Shown in pieces: positions 25,068 through 37,667 of a DNA stretch of 64,000 bases. The translations under genes and the position numbers were made by a program. Each line of letters begins with the position of its first letter. The stretch's first letter is position 1. The notes under the pieces are model-generated. The model did no database searches. It was not told the origin of the DNA and saw only the letters and a list, made by a program, of their open reading frames with translations. The stretch spans positions 393,501-457,500 of the forward strand of contig NW_026728903.1 in NCBI RefSeq assembly GCF_030272615.1, read 5' to 3'. This DNA comes from Cryptomeria japonica. Its lineage: Eukaryota; Streptophyta; Pinopsida; Cupressales; Cupressaceae.

Positions 25068-26581
25068 TGTTGGTATTATAACAAACAAGAAGAAGGTTGG
25101 CATTTCAATTACAATGAGAGATTGTTGGCATTTCAATAAGGATATTGAGAAGGTTGTTGATGACTATGGATATAACTAATTAAGGATGATTATTGTCTTA
25201 ACATTATTATTTTGTCATTGATGTCAAGAAATTGATTTTCTAATTCAGTATGATGTTGCCATATCTTAAGAAGTATGATTTGATGAGTATAAAGATGTCG
25301 GTAAAAGACACAGAAAGAATATGATGAATAAGGGGATAAGTTATTCAATGGGCAACTATTACCGAGTTAGACAATGATGAGATCATGATGTTTAGATTGT
25401 TTTGATATCCTACATATGCTATTGTTTGAAAGGTTAATACTATACTATGTTAACGAGCAAAGAACCTAGTCAGTAAAACCCTAAAGAACCTAGTCGGTAA
25501 ACCCTAAGGTTATCGCTATCGGTTAATGAAGGCAGAATGTCTACCGAGTGAAATTTAGTATTTACCGCGTTACAACTAAGCTATAACAGAATGCATTAAA
25601 TGTTTACTTGTGATATTTAATGAAGGAAGCTAATGAGCTGAAGCGGATTAAATGATTGGTAAGCCATGTATGAAGATTGTTAAAGAACCTATGGTAAAGA
25701 AAGATCGGCAAGAAGATTTACAGCTCAGATTGAACCGCAATGTCCTAACACAAGTTCCAAAGTGAAAATGCAAGTTCCAAGGTGGGGTAAAACATTTTCA
25801 GTACGAAGGATACATTGAACCTGGACAAGATTGAAGATCTAATGGCTATGATTGATCATGGGAAATGTGATCAAGGAGATTAAGCGGTTGAAAGATTGTT
25901 TATAAGTAGGAAACTGCTGATAAATAATGTATGTGGGCAAGTGTATGCACAGGGATGCTACATAGTGATTACCGAGCACAGAAGCTTGAAGACCTGTTTT
26001 GATAACAGAGTATAGAGCCTAGCAGATAGACAAGATTAGTTCTATGTCTAGATTGTATTGAACAAATAAGAATCTGATTTAGCATTTTTAGATGTGAAGT
26101 TGCAGACATATTTTATTACTGTTATTTTGAGAAGTAGTAGAAAATCTCTTAACCGAGTGGACTTAACAGTCTTATTTGTAAAACCCTCTAGCAAGGTGAC
26201 ATTCTTATTGAGTGTTTTAAATCCTTTAACAAGGTCACTTCTAACAAGGTGAAGATCCTAACAGATCTGAGGGAAATCCCTTAACCAGGTCACATCTAGC
26301 AATGTGTTTGTAATCTTTAACAGGATTTGCTTTTAATTGAGCATACTCTAGAAGAGTATATTTCTTAGTGGGTCCGAAATCCCATAGTGGTTTTTCCCTA
26401 TTTGGGTTTCCACATTAAATCTGGTGTTATATGTTTGTGATCTTATCTATTTATGGGTCTGCATGCATTACTATTTTTCTGATAAGGTTATCGAGGTTGA
26501 ATCTGTTGTTTTTATTGAAGATTAAGTTTGAATGATTCACCCCCCCCTCTCATATTGTTAGCTTGGCATCTATACTAATCA
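25068..26581 (+). repeat. Copia 3' LTR
   Basis: Begins TGTTGGTATTATAAC after the polypurine tract and ends in CTAATCA. The end is placed by analogy with the solo LTR ending TTCATCA at 42169; both have a run of C's about 30-45 bp before the end (about 26538 here). Length about 1.5 kb. The exact end is inferred. Confidence 0.75.
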
Positions 26582-28411
26582 TATTTAGTATAAGAACTAT
26601 CATACATGAATCTTCATGATCATGGACAATGCTCTTAGCATCTCTAGGCTTCTCTTATCTAAGATGAGCATATCCCTCAGGGTATTAACTACATTCCCCA
26701 CATGGGGGAGAATATTCTCCTAATTAAGAAATCCTTTGAAATCTCTCAGGTTCTCCTCTAAAGATTGAATTCATTCAAAGTGGATAGTGATAGCGAAATC
26801 ATGGTCAACAATAGGAGGAGAAGGTAGTAGAGAGTTCATTGGGAATTGTTTTGGGAACTAGCAACTGAAGAGCCACCCATGAAAGGGATCTAAGGGTATG
26901 GGAAGTGAGAAAATCATTTGGATCAAGGAGAGGATCTTTGTTTATCATCTCGGGTAGAGGACTATAATGATCAGGGGGAAAGCTCCTCTTGGAAGACCTC
27001 CTAAGCACAAATCCTGTTGCAGTCTAAGTCGTAAAGCTCATAGATGAGCTACACGACATTTAGGACCACAACTCAAGGGCACATAAAAGTTGGAATAATA
27101 AAGATGGTTTAAGTAAGATGCAAACACCAAAAGGAAATGCACAAAATTTTATCAGATTCAAATGCTTGTTTTTGTTGTTTTAAGAAAAAAAGAAAAAGAA
27201 TTAGATTTTTTAATTTTTGAAAAATTTGAAAGATCAATGCAACTAGATGAAACAAGAAGTAAAGACAGTCCTAGTTTATGTCGGGTTCACCAAAATGTAG
27301 AGGAGGAAATTTGTTACCTCTAAGATGATAAATCCTAGAGAATAAATCTATCCGCCACTACCTCACTCAAACTGGCGCTAAGGTGAGCCAGGGGATAAAA
27401 GCAACAGAGTTAAGCGGTTAACTACAATCTGAGGCTCTCAGATGACTCTATCAATCCCTTGTCCACAGAATGAATGCACAGGTCTAGGAAACCAGCACGA
27501 CGCGCTATCATCCTATACGACCAAGGTATAGAGTTCGTACAAAAAGTTCCAAGTGAGATTATAATGCATTAAAAATATAGAAAATAGTGAAGCTAATCTA
27601 GTAAATACAATATATGAAATAACCAAGATAAAATGGAAGGAGAAAAGGGAAGAAAGATAGACAAACAAAAGGTCCACTCTATGAAGCCTCTCGCAAGTTA
27701 ATCTCCTCTTCACGGTGGTGTACCTATACACATGCAAGAAAGGAAAATGTTGGGGGTTGTGCTTTGGAGCCTACCTAAGTTAGACCCCCGTATTAGTGTT
27801 TCCATCTCCAAGGGCAACCCAAAAATCCATAGGAATAATAAAGTGATAAAGATAATTGAAAAGATGCAACAAGAGATTAGTAAAAGATATTGGAAAATGA
27901 AAGAGAGAGATCAAGGAAACTCCCCTTCCATAAATGATTGTTGGAAATGCTGGCGTAGAGCGCTTGAACTACTGCAACAATGGTAATACTTGTAGAATAT
28001 TGTCCAAAGATAACCTTCAAGAGCTTCAACCTACAAAAGATCATCAATTTGCCAATATAATCCCCCAAAATGCCTTCCAAATTGATAGATAAAGGCCCTG
28101 GAAGGAAACCGGACATCGGTGGACGCATACAGAGGTGTTACGATTCCTTCTGGGTGTAGGTGTTATGATTCCTTCCGAGCATAGGCATAACATTCAAATG
28201 ACCACTTGTGGACTGTCATATTTGTGGGATGCTAGCACATCGCATGAACGTTTCTATGTCGCACCTATGTCCCCAAAGGTGAAAGGTTGGCGGAGTTGGT
28301 AATGCTTCAGCCATAGCTGACATGGATGGTCTGAGTGGACAAAAGGACATGGTGGTGGATCCTAACCTCTGATGACATGGAGGAAAAACATCATTTATCA
28401 CATTAATTACA
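26582..28411 (-). mobile_element. Gypsy element 5' part: LTR, leader and gag start
   Basis: On the minus strand: LTR 28411-27296, a PBS-like TGGTGAACCCGA beside it, a leader, then a gag start (ATG 27041-27039) running to the junction with the copia LTR at 26581. Layout and sequence parallel the element at 44748-50247; shared stretches include CTCCTCTAA and the MSFTT start. Codon 6 is TAG in both. The rest of this copy is probably the fragment at 20432-20579. Confidence 0.75.
27296..28411 (-). repeat. Gypsy 5' LTR
   Basis: The right edge ...ATTAATTACA (28411) and the left edge TGTAGAGG (27296) sit at the same places as in the LTR at 49111-50247, with diverged but alignable sequence between. 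The adjacent GGGTTCACCAAAA is the complement of the primer site. The right end abuts copia reverse-transcriptase sequence from about 28425. Confidence 0.7.
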
Positions 28412-28424
28412 AGGGATAATATTT

Positions 28425-28862
28425 TTGATATTATAGAAGCATTGAGAAGTATAAAGAATGGTTGGTTGTAAAAGGCTACTCTCAAGTTGAGGGTGTCGAT
28501 TATGGTGACATATTTTCTCCTGTTGCAAAAATGACATCCATTAGATTTTTGCTTTCTATTGTTGCTAGTTATGATTTAGAGGCTGACCAAATGTATGTGA
28601 AAACTACTTTCCTTCATGATGATTTGGAGGAGGATATTTATATGACACAACCAGAGCACTATGTGTTTAAAGATAAAAGTAATTTGGTCTATAAATTAAA
28701 GAAATATTTGTATGGCATCAAACAGAGTCCTAGGATGTGGTACCAGAAATTTGATACATATGTGTTGAGTTTTGGATTTGAGCATTCTAAATCAGATCAC
28801 TTTACTTATTATAAATTTGATGGTGATAATTTCCTATACATTGCATTGTATGTTGATGATAT
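28425..28862 (+). pseudogene. Copia reverse transcriptase, N-terminal part
   Basis: Encodes KYKEWLVVKGYSQVEGVDYG, then FSPVAKMTSIRFLLSIVAS, LYGIKQSPRMWYQKF and the start of the catalytic YVDD (LYVDD at about 28847-28861), where the gypsy element interrupts it. The frame to this point is open. The first residues are lost against the neighbouring gypsy LTR. Confidence 0.85.
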
Positions 28863-30102
28863 TGTAAAGCGGAAAAATCGAACCCTAGTTGTTCTCCCCT
28901 CCCCGACTCCAAGGAGAGAGAAGGGAGAGTCACTAGGGTTGATGGTTTTCACTTAGGGGAGACTTTACATTCAAAAGAGGGGTTGAAACCCACAAGATCC
29001 AATCCCACGCAATGCAAGATTGGATTCTATATGAGTTTCAAGGGTTAGGACATCAAGGATACCCTCTTTTGTAAAGAAATGTAGATAGAAGGACTAGGAA
29101 TGCATGTAATGTAGGAAAGATTCACTTATAAACAGAGATAGGAATATAGGATGAAGCTACGGACTCGGAATTAGCAGTAAAATGTCGAGACAGTGCTGTT
29201 CTGCAAATTTGAGCGAAAGTTGACGGGACGATGGCACCCGGCGTGCACACGGTCCTCCGAAAAATCCGCGAAACGAAGGTGGATCTGTTCGTCTCTGCAC
29301 AAGGATTCCAGATCTTCAATTACAGCTGCGTACCTGCAACCTACACACAGAAAAGAGAGGACGATTGGGGGGTTAGGGATGAGGGGTTTGCCTTTAGGTC
29401 AAACCCCGGTTTTGGAATTAACCAAGAAATGAGAATGCTGTAAATGTAAATGTTTGTAATGTAAACAAGTACTAATACCTTGTTGTAAGAATGTTTGTAT
29501 TCTTACATGCGAAGGTGTAATGTATGTAGTATGTAATGTGTGTTGTATGTGATCTCCTCTTCAATGGTTGAATCCTTGTCTTGAATGCAACACTTAGCCT
29601 TGAATGGAGACTTAGAATGCTCAATTGCTTGAAGGAATGCTTGAATGCTTGAATGCTTGAATATCGTTTCCGCCTTTTTTTCCATCTACCAAAATGGGAG
29701 AGGAAATGTAGTTTATATACTTGTCAATTAGGGTTGATAGACTGATTTTCCCGACCTTAGGCCGACCTAGGAAGATTATTTTCCAATTTGCAAACTTAAA
29801 GACCCAAAGCCCCATAAGAGACCGAGCCCAAAATAGGGCCAGGGACCAGGCCGCTGGGCGCCATGGTCTTGGGGGACCGGGGCGCTGGGTGCCCTAGTCC
29901 TGAAGGACCAGGGCGCTGGGCGCCATGGTCCCACCTCTAGGGACAGCGGGGTGCAAGGAGGATCAGGCCAGGGTGCTGAAAAATGCAGTTTTTGATGTCA
30001 TGAACAAGTTTCGGGGTCTCCATTCAGGTTCCGTGTTGCATCGCCATCGTGAAGACCCAAATGCAGTCGAAATTGCAAGTGTCGCAATTTTAGGATGCTA
30101 CA
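28863..30102 (-). repeat. Gypsy 3' LTR (left copy)
   Basis: 1240 bp. It contains three tandem copies of a ~33-bp GC-rich unit with the core GGACCAGGGCGCTGGGCGCC (about 29845-29930); the partner LTR has one. Confidence 0.9.
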
Positions 30103-30117
30103 TTTAGCCCCCACTTT
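30103..30117 (-). other. Gypsy polypurine tract
   Basis: The minus strand reads AAAGTGGGGGCTAAA immediately before the LTR start TGTAGCATCC. Confidence 0.8.
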
Positions 30118-30852
30118 AGCGGGAGTATAAGCGTACGCTCATACTTCCGGTAAAGTACAAGGAAACAACATTGAAAGACTTTCACCACGTCAAGAAGGCA
30201 AGATATACCAAGCCCCCAGTGGACTAAGGATCTTACGACTTCGATTGACAAAGTAAAAGGGTAGATCACGAGGGAGAACCATGACTGTTAGTAGTAAGGT
30301 TCCCTCACTATGAGTCATGCAAGAAAGATATCAAAATTTTTTCAAGGCAAAGCTAAATTTGTCAAGAAATTTTCACGTATCTTGAAGAGATATGAACAGG
30401 GTGTATGCTCCCCTACGTTAAAGCGATCGCACATGCCTCACCGGGGGTGATTGCTTTAAGGTAGTGATACATATAAGAAATGAGAAAGGAGCACGTTATC
30501 ACAAGGATTTAGCCCCCAAGTGTGAGATAAGCCCAAGGATAATAGACACAGAACACAAAGCACAAGGTGACTTCACTTTCCTCGGGGTCAGTATGCTGTA
30601 TGATAATTCATGTATATCATATGTATGTATGCATAATTGTTCTTCATTCCCCAATCAAGGAAGGTCACCTAGAAGAAGGGAACACATGTGTCTTTTGAGT
30701 CAACATGAGAGAGACCAAAAGAGATCTCAATGCTTTGCATCGTCCTCAAGTAGACAACACTAAGGACAACAAATAGAAGAATGAGAGTAACACATAGAAG
30801 AAGTAACAAAAGAAATCAAGAGAGGAGGAGAGAGTCTGCTATGCTAATGAAA
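30118..30852. other. Gypsy 3' untranslated internal region
   Basis: No reading frame is supported between the polyprotein stop and the polypurine tract. A possible hairpin lies at about 30418-30461: TTAAAGCGATCGCAC faces GTGATTGCTTTAA across a short loop. ORFs on the plus strand here have no recognisable domain. Confidence 0.6.
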
Positions 30853-33800
30853 CTAGTCCAGCATGTCATCTACCTCCCGATCTTGCTGATCAATATTTTG
30901 GGAAGGCAGGAAACATGCTAGAGGAGGAACATTCAACACAGTAGATGGAGCTATCACAAGATCCAAACAAGGGCTATGTTCATGTTTCGAGCCACATTGT
31001 TCTTGTCTAGGAGCTAGGATAAGTGCTTTAGAAAATTCGTTAGATAAATGGTTATCAACATCAACATATTCATATTCACTATCAAAATGAACAGGAGTAA
31101 CATTTTCATCATGAATAACATTTTCATCTATATCATCATCAAGATTTATAAAAATAGGATCTTTAACTCGCACAGGATCAAAACCATCATGCATTTTATG
31201 TTTAGGAGATTTTGGCTCAATTTTCGGCTGAGGAGAAAATGGAATAATACTAGCTGAAGGTGTTTTTGGGGATTGCAAAGTTTGAGAAGCAGCTGCCTGA
31301 GCTCTAAGACGACGCTTTCGTCAGCGTTCACGTGCAGAACGATTTCGTCTAGTCTTAGTAGGGAGTTGCAAAGATTGAGGAGGAGGAATGTTCTCATCCT
31401 TATCACTTGGGTGTTTAGGTTGTGGTCTCTTAGGTTGAATAATAGGAGAAGAGGAAGGTCTCTTCTCTCCATAAGAGGAAGGAGGAGGAACTACTCCATA
31501 TAAGGGAGGAATATTTGGTTTAGGAAGGAGACCAAGCCCATCATGACGAGGAGGTATAGGTCTACCTTTAGAAAGTTTATTAGATATAGGCATAGTCACA
31601 TTCATAGGGATGGGTTGAGAATTTTATTGAGGAAAGACATTGGTTTTATCTTTCAAAGGAAGAACTTCCTTCTCAAGAATGATAGGAATATCAAGTTTGG
31701 GTGTTCTAGGTTCACTTAGAGATAGGATCATATCTTTTTTCCACTTTTGATAAGATTTGAAAAGATGATCACTTCGCGGTGGAAGAGATTGGAATTGTTT
31801 AGGCCAAAAGTAATCAATAGGAATGCTAGAAGTTCTTTCAGCTGGTTTAAAGAGACTATGATTGACAGTAACAACTTCACCATTATGGGGAAATTTCAAA
31901 CACTTGTGAATAGGAGAAGCAATAGCTTTCATGGAAGATAGCCAAGGATAGCCTAGCTTCACACGAAATTGTTCGGATGATGGAATAATAGCAAAGTCCA
32001 CATCAAGGGATTTGTTATGGACCTCAATAGGTAATGTAATAGAACCAATTGCAAGAGAAGAAAATGCATCAAATAGTTTCACAACCACATTTGTTTCATC
32101 ATAGATCACTTGATTCAATTGCAAAGTAAAAAGAAATTCTTCAGTAATGATATTAACCATACAAGAAGGATCAATAAGCACTCCACGGCAAGGTGTATTC
32201 TTGACTTTTGCAACTATATATAAAGGACCATCAGGTGCCCTGATAGTTTCACTAGAATCAAAGGTGATGGAAGGTTCTTTAGGGATTTTCTGCTGCTCTA
32301 CAAAGTTAATCACATTCGGAGTCATAGACACAAGATCATCAGGTGAGACAGAGGAATCAGTAGTATCAATCACATTAGAGGTATGAGAAGGTAATGGATC
32401 AGTAAAAATCTGAAGATTTTGGTTAGGAGGAGCTACAGATGTGTTGCCTTTATCATTCATACCAGAAACGGAGATAGTATTATTATCAATCAAATCTTGA
32501 ATTTTACCTTTTAAAGAAAAACATTTTTCAGTATCATGCCCAGGATGACGATGAAATTGACAAAAAGATTTGTTATCAAAATAGGGTGAATTAATCTTTG
32601 CAGGATCTATTTGCCTTATAGGAGGAAGAGTAAGCACATTTTGTTCCAATAACTTATTCATAATACTATGCAACGATTCATTCAAAGGAGTAAACTTTCT
32701 TTCTTTCTTGAAAAACTTAGAAATAGGAGGCACACCTGATGCTGCATTCACATTGTTGTTGATGATGTTTTCATTGAATTTAATGGACTCTCTGTTCGGT
32801 TTAAACTTCCCAAATGGTTGTTGACTACTATCACCCTTATCACTCGGAGCCATAGGATTTGCTTGTTCCATTTGACTCACAGTCAGTTGATAATTGTGAA
32901 GAGTTGCGCACAACTGTTGGAAAGAAGTAAACTCAGAAAACAGGAGTTTTTCTCTAATATCTTTTTGTAAATTAGAAATAAAGATTCTTTGAATATTATT
33001 GTCAGGCACTGGAAAAGAAATTTGAGCATACAAATGCTTATATCTACCAATGAAATCAGTCACTTTTTCTTTAACACCTTGTTTACAATGCATTAAATCA
33101 ATCAAAGTAACTTTAGGACTTATGTTGTTTTGAAATTGTTGAATGAAAGCATTTGCAAGTTGTTCAAAAGAAGAAATAGAATAAGAAGGCAACGAGCAAT
33201 ACCATTGTAGGGCTTTATCTCTTAATGTTCTAGTAAACAGTTTTGCAAGCAACCTTTGGTCATAAGCAAAATCGGTACATATTGTTTGAAAGGTCTTGAC
33301 ATGTGTTAGAGGATCACCCTTACCATTATAAAGCTCCAAATGCGGAATTTCAACATGTTTAGGGGGAGTAGCTCGAACAATGTCAAGAGAAAGTGGTCTC
33401 GCAACATCAAATGTGGGCACACTAAACTTAGATTGATTCATAGAAGCAATTTGTTGTTGTAAAGAAGAGACAGTTTGTGCAAGATTGTTAATGGTCGCTT
33501 CAGTCGAAGAGTTCATATTAGATGTGTTAGATTGTGATGGAGGTGTTATGTTATTGAAAGAAGGTAGAGAGTAAGGTGGTGGGACACTATGATAGTTAGT
33601 CATAGGAGATGATTGGAAAGGAGGAACACTACAAGGAGGAATGGAATGATTAAACAAATTGCCCCCTTGCGTCATGTTCATTTGTGGTGATATAATAGGA
33701 ACACTCATTGAAGGAATGAATGAAGAAGTTGGATTGAATGAAGGAAGAGGGTTGATTGAAGAAGAGGGATTGCCCCCATGACTGGTGATCATAGGAGGAA

Positions 33801-34296
33801 TGTCTTGTGTTGAAGTAGTCATTATGTTTGATGTAAAAGTAGGTATACTAGCAATAGGAGTTGTCAAAGGAATAGAATGATTAACTTGAGTAGGAGGTTG
33901 TGTATAACCCAAAGTTTCGGCACAACTCTTCATAGGCATCACATTCAAATCCACAATGTGTGCAATACCACGCAAAATATCAATTCCATTCTTATCACTT
34001 TGAACCATACGTTTTAGACCCTCAATTAATGAAAGAGCTTCGCTATCAGGGTATTCTTGAGACATCCATTGTCGAAAATCATCAAATTGGTTATCCAATT
34101 TTGAAAGTTGTTCTATAGAAACCTCATGGAGAGCTTCTTCAAAATTAAGAGGATTAGAGGAATTACCCATGTCCTCGTTAAAAAGGCCATTCAAATTAGG
34201 TTCCATCTCCTCGGTAATTACACCTTGGAAGGACTTAATTCTAAGGCTTCGTCTAACGGGAATAGTGTAAGTAGGGCTTATTGTTGTAAAACTCAT
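30853..34296 (-). pseudogene. Gypsy gag-protease polyprotein, two in-frame stops
   Basis: The frame starts at ATG 34296 (MSFTT) and is open for 890 codons to TAA 31626-31624. It continues in the same frame past TGA 31323-31321 to its end at 30853, about 1147 codons. Rough residues: Pro/Ser-rich N-terminus 1-300; retrotransposon gag domain ~318-475 (ELYNGKGDPLTHVKTF to FQQLCATLHNY); zinc-knuckle-like CQFHRHPGHDTEKC ~575-590; aspartic protease ~690-800 with VLIDPSCMVNII and LGYPWL. The usual D-S/T-G protease triad reads D-P-S. After the protease, where reverse transcriptase should begin, there is instead a Pro/Lys-rich and acidic extension without a recognised domain. The polyprotein would form particles and process itself if the protease works, but lacks all polymerase functions. 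Confidence 0.88.
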
Positions 34297-35462
34297 GCAC
34301 TAAAGAAAGAGAGAAGATTTTGAATTTTAGAGGTAGCAAATTTCAATAAAATGAGCCAATCTCCTAGATTTAAGCTGTTAAATGCAATCAGGACAATCTC
34401 CCGAAATTTTGGAAAAAATGTTCAGGACCGTGGCGAACGGAGTGCACACGGTCCTCGCAACTTTTTTCAAAATTTTCAGGGATGAAAGTTATGATGATTT
34501 TAAAGCTAATCTGAAAAAATTGAGTGATTTTATGATCTGTAGATAGGCCAAATTAAAGTTGCAATCTCAAAATTGAACCCTACCAAGATTGTTGAAAAAT
34601 GTAAATTTTGAATCTTGAAAAAGAGGGGGAAACTGAAATTTTCAATTTTATGATTTTAGAGGGAATGCTGAAAGCAATGCAGGCTTTGAAATTTAGAAGT
34701 TGACTCGATTTCATGCAAAATTCAAATTTGAAAGTGGAAATCAAGGTTGCTGCAATTAAACACTTAATTTCAAAAGTCACAAACTGCAAAAATTTGAATA
34801 AAACACTGAAATTTCGAATGAATGTTAACACACTTTTTAGATTTAGGACAGAAAGGAACACAATTTTGATATGAATTTCAATTTCAACAATTTTTGAATG
34901 ATTAGAAGCCTCAATCCAAGCAATCACTAGACCAACTTTGACTTTAATTTTGAAAGTGTTAAATTTGATAAAATCAGCCAAAATTCTGGATTTTAGTAGA
35001 AAAATACAGTAAGATCTAGCTCCCAAAATTTCGGAAAAAATGTCGGGGACGATGGCGCTTGGGGTGCACACGGTCCTCGCAACTTTTTTCCAAATTTTCA
35101 GGGATGAAAGATATTGTGATTTTATTGCGGAATCCAAAGTTACAGCCGATTTAGAGGTGTTTTGATTAATGAAATTATCAGTCAAAGGTTGAATCAAGGA
35201 GGTCTTAAAAATTAGGGTTTTGACATTTAACCACTTAATTTTTAGAATTAAAGCACAAATATGAATTGACAATTTGCAATAGAAGGTTAGATCTGAAACA
35301 AGCATTAACAATTAAACATTTCACAAGTTTAATTACTACAAAGAAAATTTTAGGGTTTTTATGCAATCAACCTCTAAGATTTGCAAAAGATCAAACATGG
35401 AAATATAATTAGGAAAGCAAAATTTTCAGATCTAACCATGAATAATTAGAATGAGGATGTTC

Positions 35463-35480
35463 ACGTCGGGTTCACCAAAA
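35463..35480 (-). other. Gypsy primer-binding site
   Basis: The minus strand beside the LTR end reads TTTTGGTGAACCCGACGTGA. TGG at the start fits a tRNA CCA end. The same core occurs beside the LTRs at 27296, 43575 and 49111, supporting the assignment. I could not name the tRNA. Confidence 0.65.
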
Positions 35481-36635
35481 TGTAAAGCGGAAAAATCAAA
35501 CCCTAGTTGTTCTCCCCTCCCCGACTCCAAGGAGAGAGAAGGGAGAGTCACTAGGGTTGATGGTTTTCACTTAGGGGAGACTTTACATTCAAAAGAGGGG
35601 TTGAAACCCACAAGATTCAATTCCACGCAAAGCAAGCTTGGATTCTATATGAGTTTCAAGGGTTAGGACATCAAGGATACCCTCTTTTGTAAAGAAATGT
35701 AGATAGAAGGACTAGGAATGCATGTAAAGTAGGAAAGATTCACTTATAAACAAAGATAGGAATATAGGATGAAGCTGCGGACCTGGAATTAGTAGTAAAA
35801 TGTCGAGACAGTGCTGTTCTGCAAATTTGAGCGAAAGTTGACGGGACGATGGCGCCCGGCGTGCACACGGTCCTCCGAAAAATCCGCGAAACGAAGGTGG
35901 ATCTGTTCGTCTCTGGACAAGGATTCCAGATCTTCAATTACAGCTGCGTACCTGCAACCTACACACAGAAAAGAGAGGACGATTGGGTGGTTAGGGATGA
36001 GGGGTTTGCCTTTAGGTCAAACCCCGGTTTTGGAATTAACCAAGAAATGAGAATGCTGTAAATGTAAATGTTTGTAATGTAAACAAGTACTAATACCTTG
36101 TTGTAAGAATGTTTGTATTCTTACATGTGAAGGTGTAATGTATGTAGTATGTAATGTGTGTTGTATGTGATCTCCTCTTCAATGGTTGAATCCTTGTCTT
36201 GAATGCAACACTTAGCCTTGAATGGAGACTTAGAATGCTCAATTGCTTGAAGGAATGCTTGAATGCTTGAATGCTTGAATGCTTGAATATCGTTTCCGCC
36301 TTTTTTTCCATCTACCAAAATGGGAGAGGAAATCTAGTTTATATACTTGTCAATTAGGGTTGATAGACTGATTTTCCCAAATTTGCAAACTTAAAGACCT
36401 GAAGCCCCATAAGAGACCGGGGCCAAAATAGGGCCAGGGACCAGGGCACTGGGCGCCATGGTCCCACCTCCAGGGATAGCGGGGTGCAAGGAGGATCAGG
36501 CCAGGGTGCTGAAAAATGCAGTTTTTGATGTCATGAACAAGTTTCGGGGTCTCCATTCAGGTTCCGTGTTGCATCGCCATCGTGAAGACCTAAATGCAGT
36601 CGAAATTGCAAGTGTCGCAATTTTAGGACACTACA
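35481..36635 (-). repeat. Gypsy 5' LTR (right copy)
   Basis: 1155 bp, near-identical to 28863-30102. Main differences are one rather than three copies of the ~33-bp GC-rich unit (about 36435-36467) and a missing CCGACCTTAGGCCGACC-containing segment near 36378. Confidence 0.9.
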
Positions 36636-36640
36636 GATAT

Positions 36641-37610
36641 GTTTTTCATTGGTAAAGGGAAATGTATGATTTCAAAACTAAAGTCTCATCTTGGTGCTAA
36701 ATTTGAAATGAAAGATCTTGGTCCAACAAAGCATATTATTGGGATGGAAATTAGAAGAGATGAAGTAAACATAAATCTATGGCTAGGCCAGAGTAAGTAT
36801 GTGAATTCAGTTTTACGACGGTTCAACATGTAGGATTTAGACCATTATGTGTTCCTTTTGCAGTTGGAACGAAATTATCTACTTCAAATTTTCCTACATC
36901 CCCATTAGAGATGGAAGACATGAGAAGAGTGTCTTACTAGAGTGCAGTTGGAAGTTTGATGTATATTATGGTCTGTACTAGACCAGACATTGCCCAAGCT
37001 CTGGGAGTTCTTTCTAGATATATGTCTAATCCTAGTAGAGTTCACTGGGATGCAATAAAAGAGTCTTTAGATATTTGAAGGGTATCTCAGAGTATTCTTT
37101 GTGTTATCATGGTAACTTGGTTGGAGACGTGACTTCCCTTTATATTCATGGTTATGTGGATTCAAACTGGGCAAGTGATATTGATAGAAGAAGATCCACT
37201 AGTGCTTATGTGTTTACTTTATTTGGTGGGGCAATTAGTTGGATGAGTAAGCCATAGGTTTTGGTTGCTTTGTCCACTATAGAAGAAGAGTATATGGAAG
37301 CTACCCATGCTTTTAAAGAAGCCATTTGCCTTAAGAGACTGTGTTCAAATATTGGAATAAAACAAGGTATAGTGATAGTTTATTGTGATAGTCAGAGTGA
37401 GATCTGCCTAGATAAGAACTCGACATTTCATGCTAGGACCAAACATATTGATGTTCAGTATCATTTTATTAGAGATATGGCAGAAGATGGCAGGGTGAAG
37501 ATGGTTAAGGTAGAGACTTTGATAAATCTTGTAGATTCTTTAACTAAGGTTGTGAGCACAGAGAAGTTCAGATGGTGTTTGGAGTCTATGGGCCTCATGG
37601 CCCCTAGCAA
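36641..37610 (+). pseudogene. Copia reverse transcriptase end and RNase H
   Basis: Continues the RT split at 28862: it resumes with FFIGKGKCMISKLKSHL, then MKDLGPTKHIIGMEI. A stop (TAG, about 36831) and frame changes follow near 36830-37080. The later frame shows RNase H motifs VDSNWASDIDRRRSTSAYVF, LSTIEEEY, YCDSQSEICL and TKHIDVQYHFIRD, with a TAG at about 37256. It ends just before a polypurine run and the LTR at 37668. Confidence 0.85.
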
Positions 37611-37667
37611 TTTATTTATTGTGTTGATACTCCCTTTGCTCTTGCAAGGTGTTCAACAAGTGGGGAA

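Larger units (their letters stand above)
20580..26581 (+). mobile_element. Ty1/copia retrotransposon, truncated at its 5' side
   Basis: Order on the plus strand: a partial LTR (20580-20876), gag remnant with zinc knuckle, protease, integrase, reverse transcriptase and RNase H (to 24640), polypurine tract, and a full-length LTR (25068-26581). PR-IN-RT-RH order identifies copia. The left LTR matches only an inner ~300 bp of the right one (about 26094-26390) and jumps straight into gag, so the 5' LTR ends, PBS and gag start are deleted. Because the 5' end is missing, no target duplication can be checked. The flanks on both sides are minus-strand gypsy sequence, suggesting insertion into that element. 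Confidence 0.9.
28863..36635 (-). mobile_element. Complete gypsy-type element, gag-protease only
   Basis: 7773 bp flanked by the 5-bp duplication GATAT (28858-28862 and 36636-36640), inside the copia RT gene. LTRs are 28863-30102 and 35481-36635, starting TGTAGC or TGTAGT and ending CTTTACA on the minus strand. PBS-like TGGTGAACCCGACGTGAAC lies inside the right LTR; the polypurine tract AAAGTGGGGGCTAAA is at 30103-30117 inside the left LTR. The internal region has one long frame (34296-30853) for gag, protease and a Pro/Ser-rich extension, with no reverse transcriptase, RNase H or integrase seen. The LTRs differ at few positions over most of their length, so this is a young insertion. It would need another element's polymerase to move. 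Confidence 0.92.

Noticed and set aside
34580-35311. 243-aa minus-strand ORF in the gypsy leader
   Set aside because: Low-complexity Ile/Leu/Lys composition, located between primer site and gag start, with no recognisable domain. It also contains a repeat of the TGCACACGGTCCTCGCAACT leader text.
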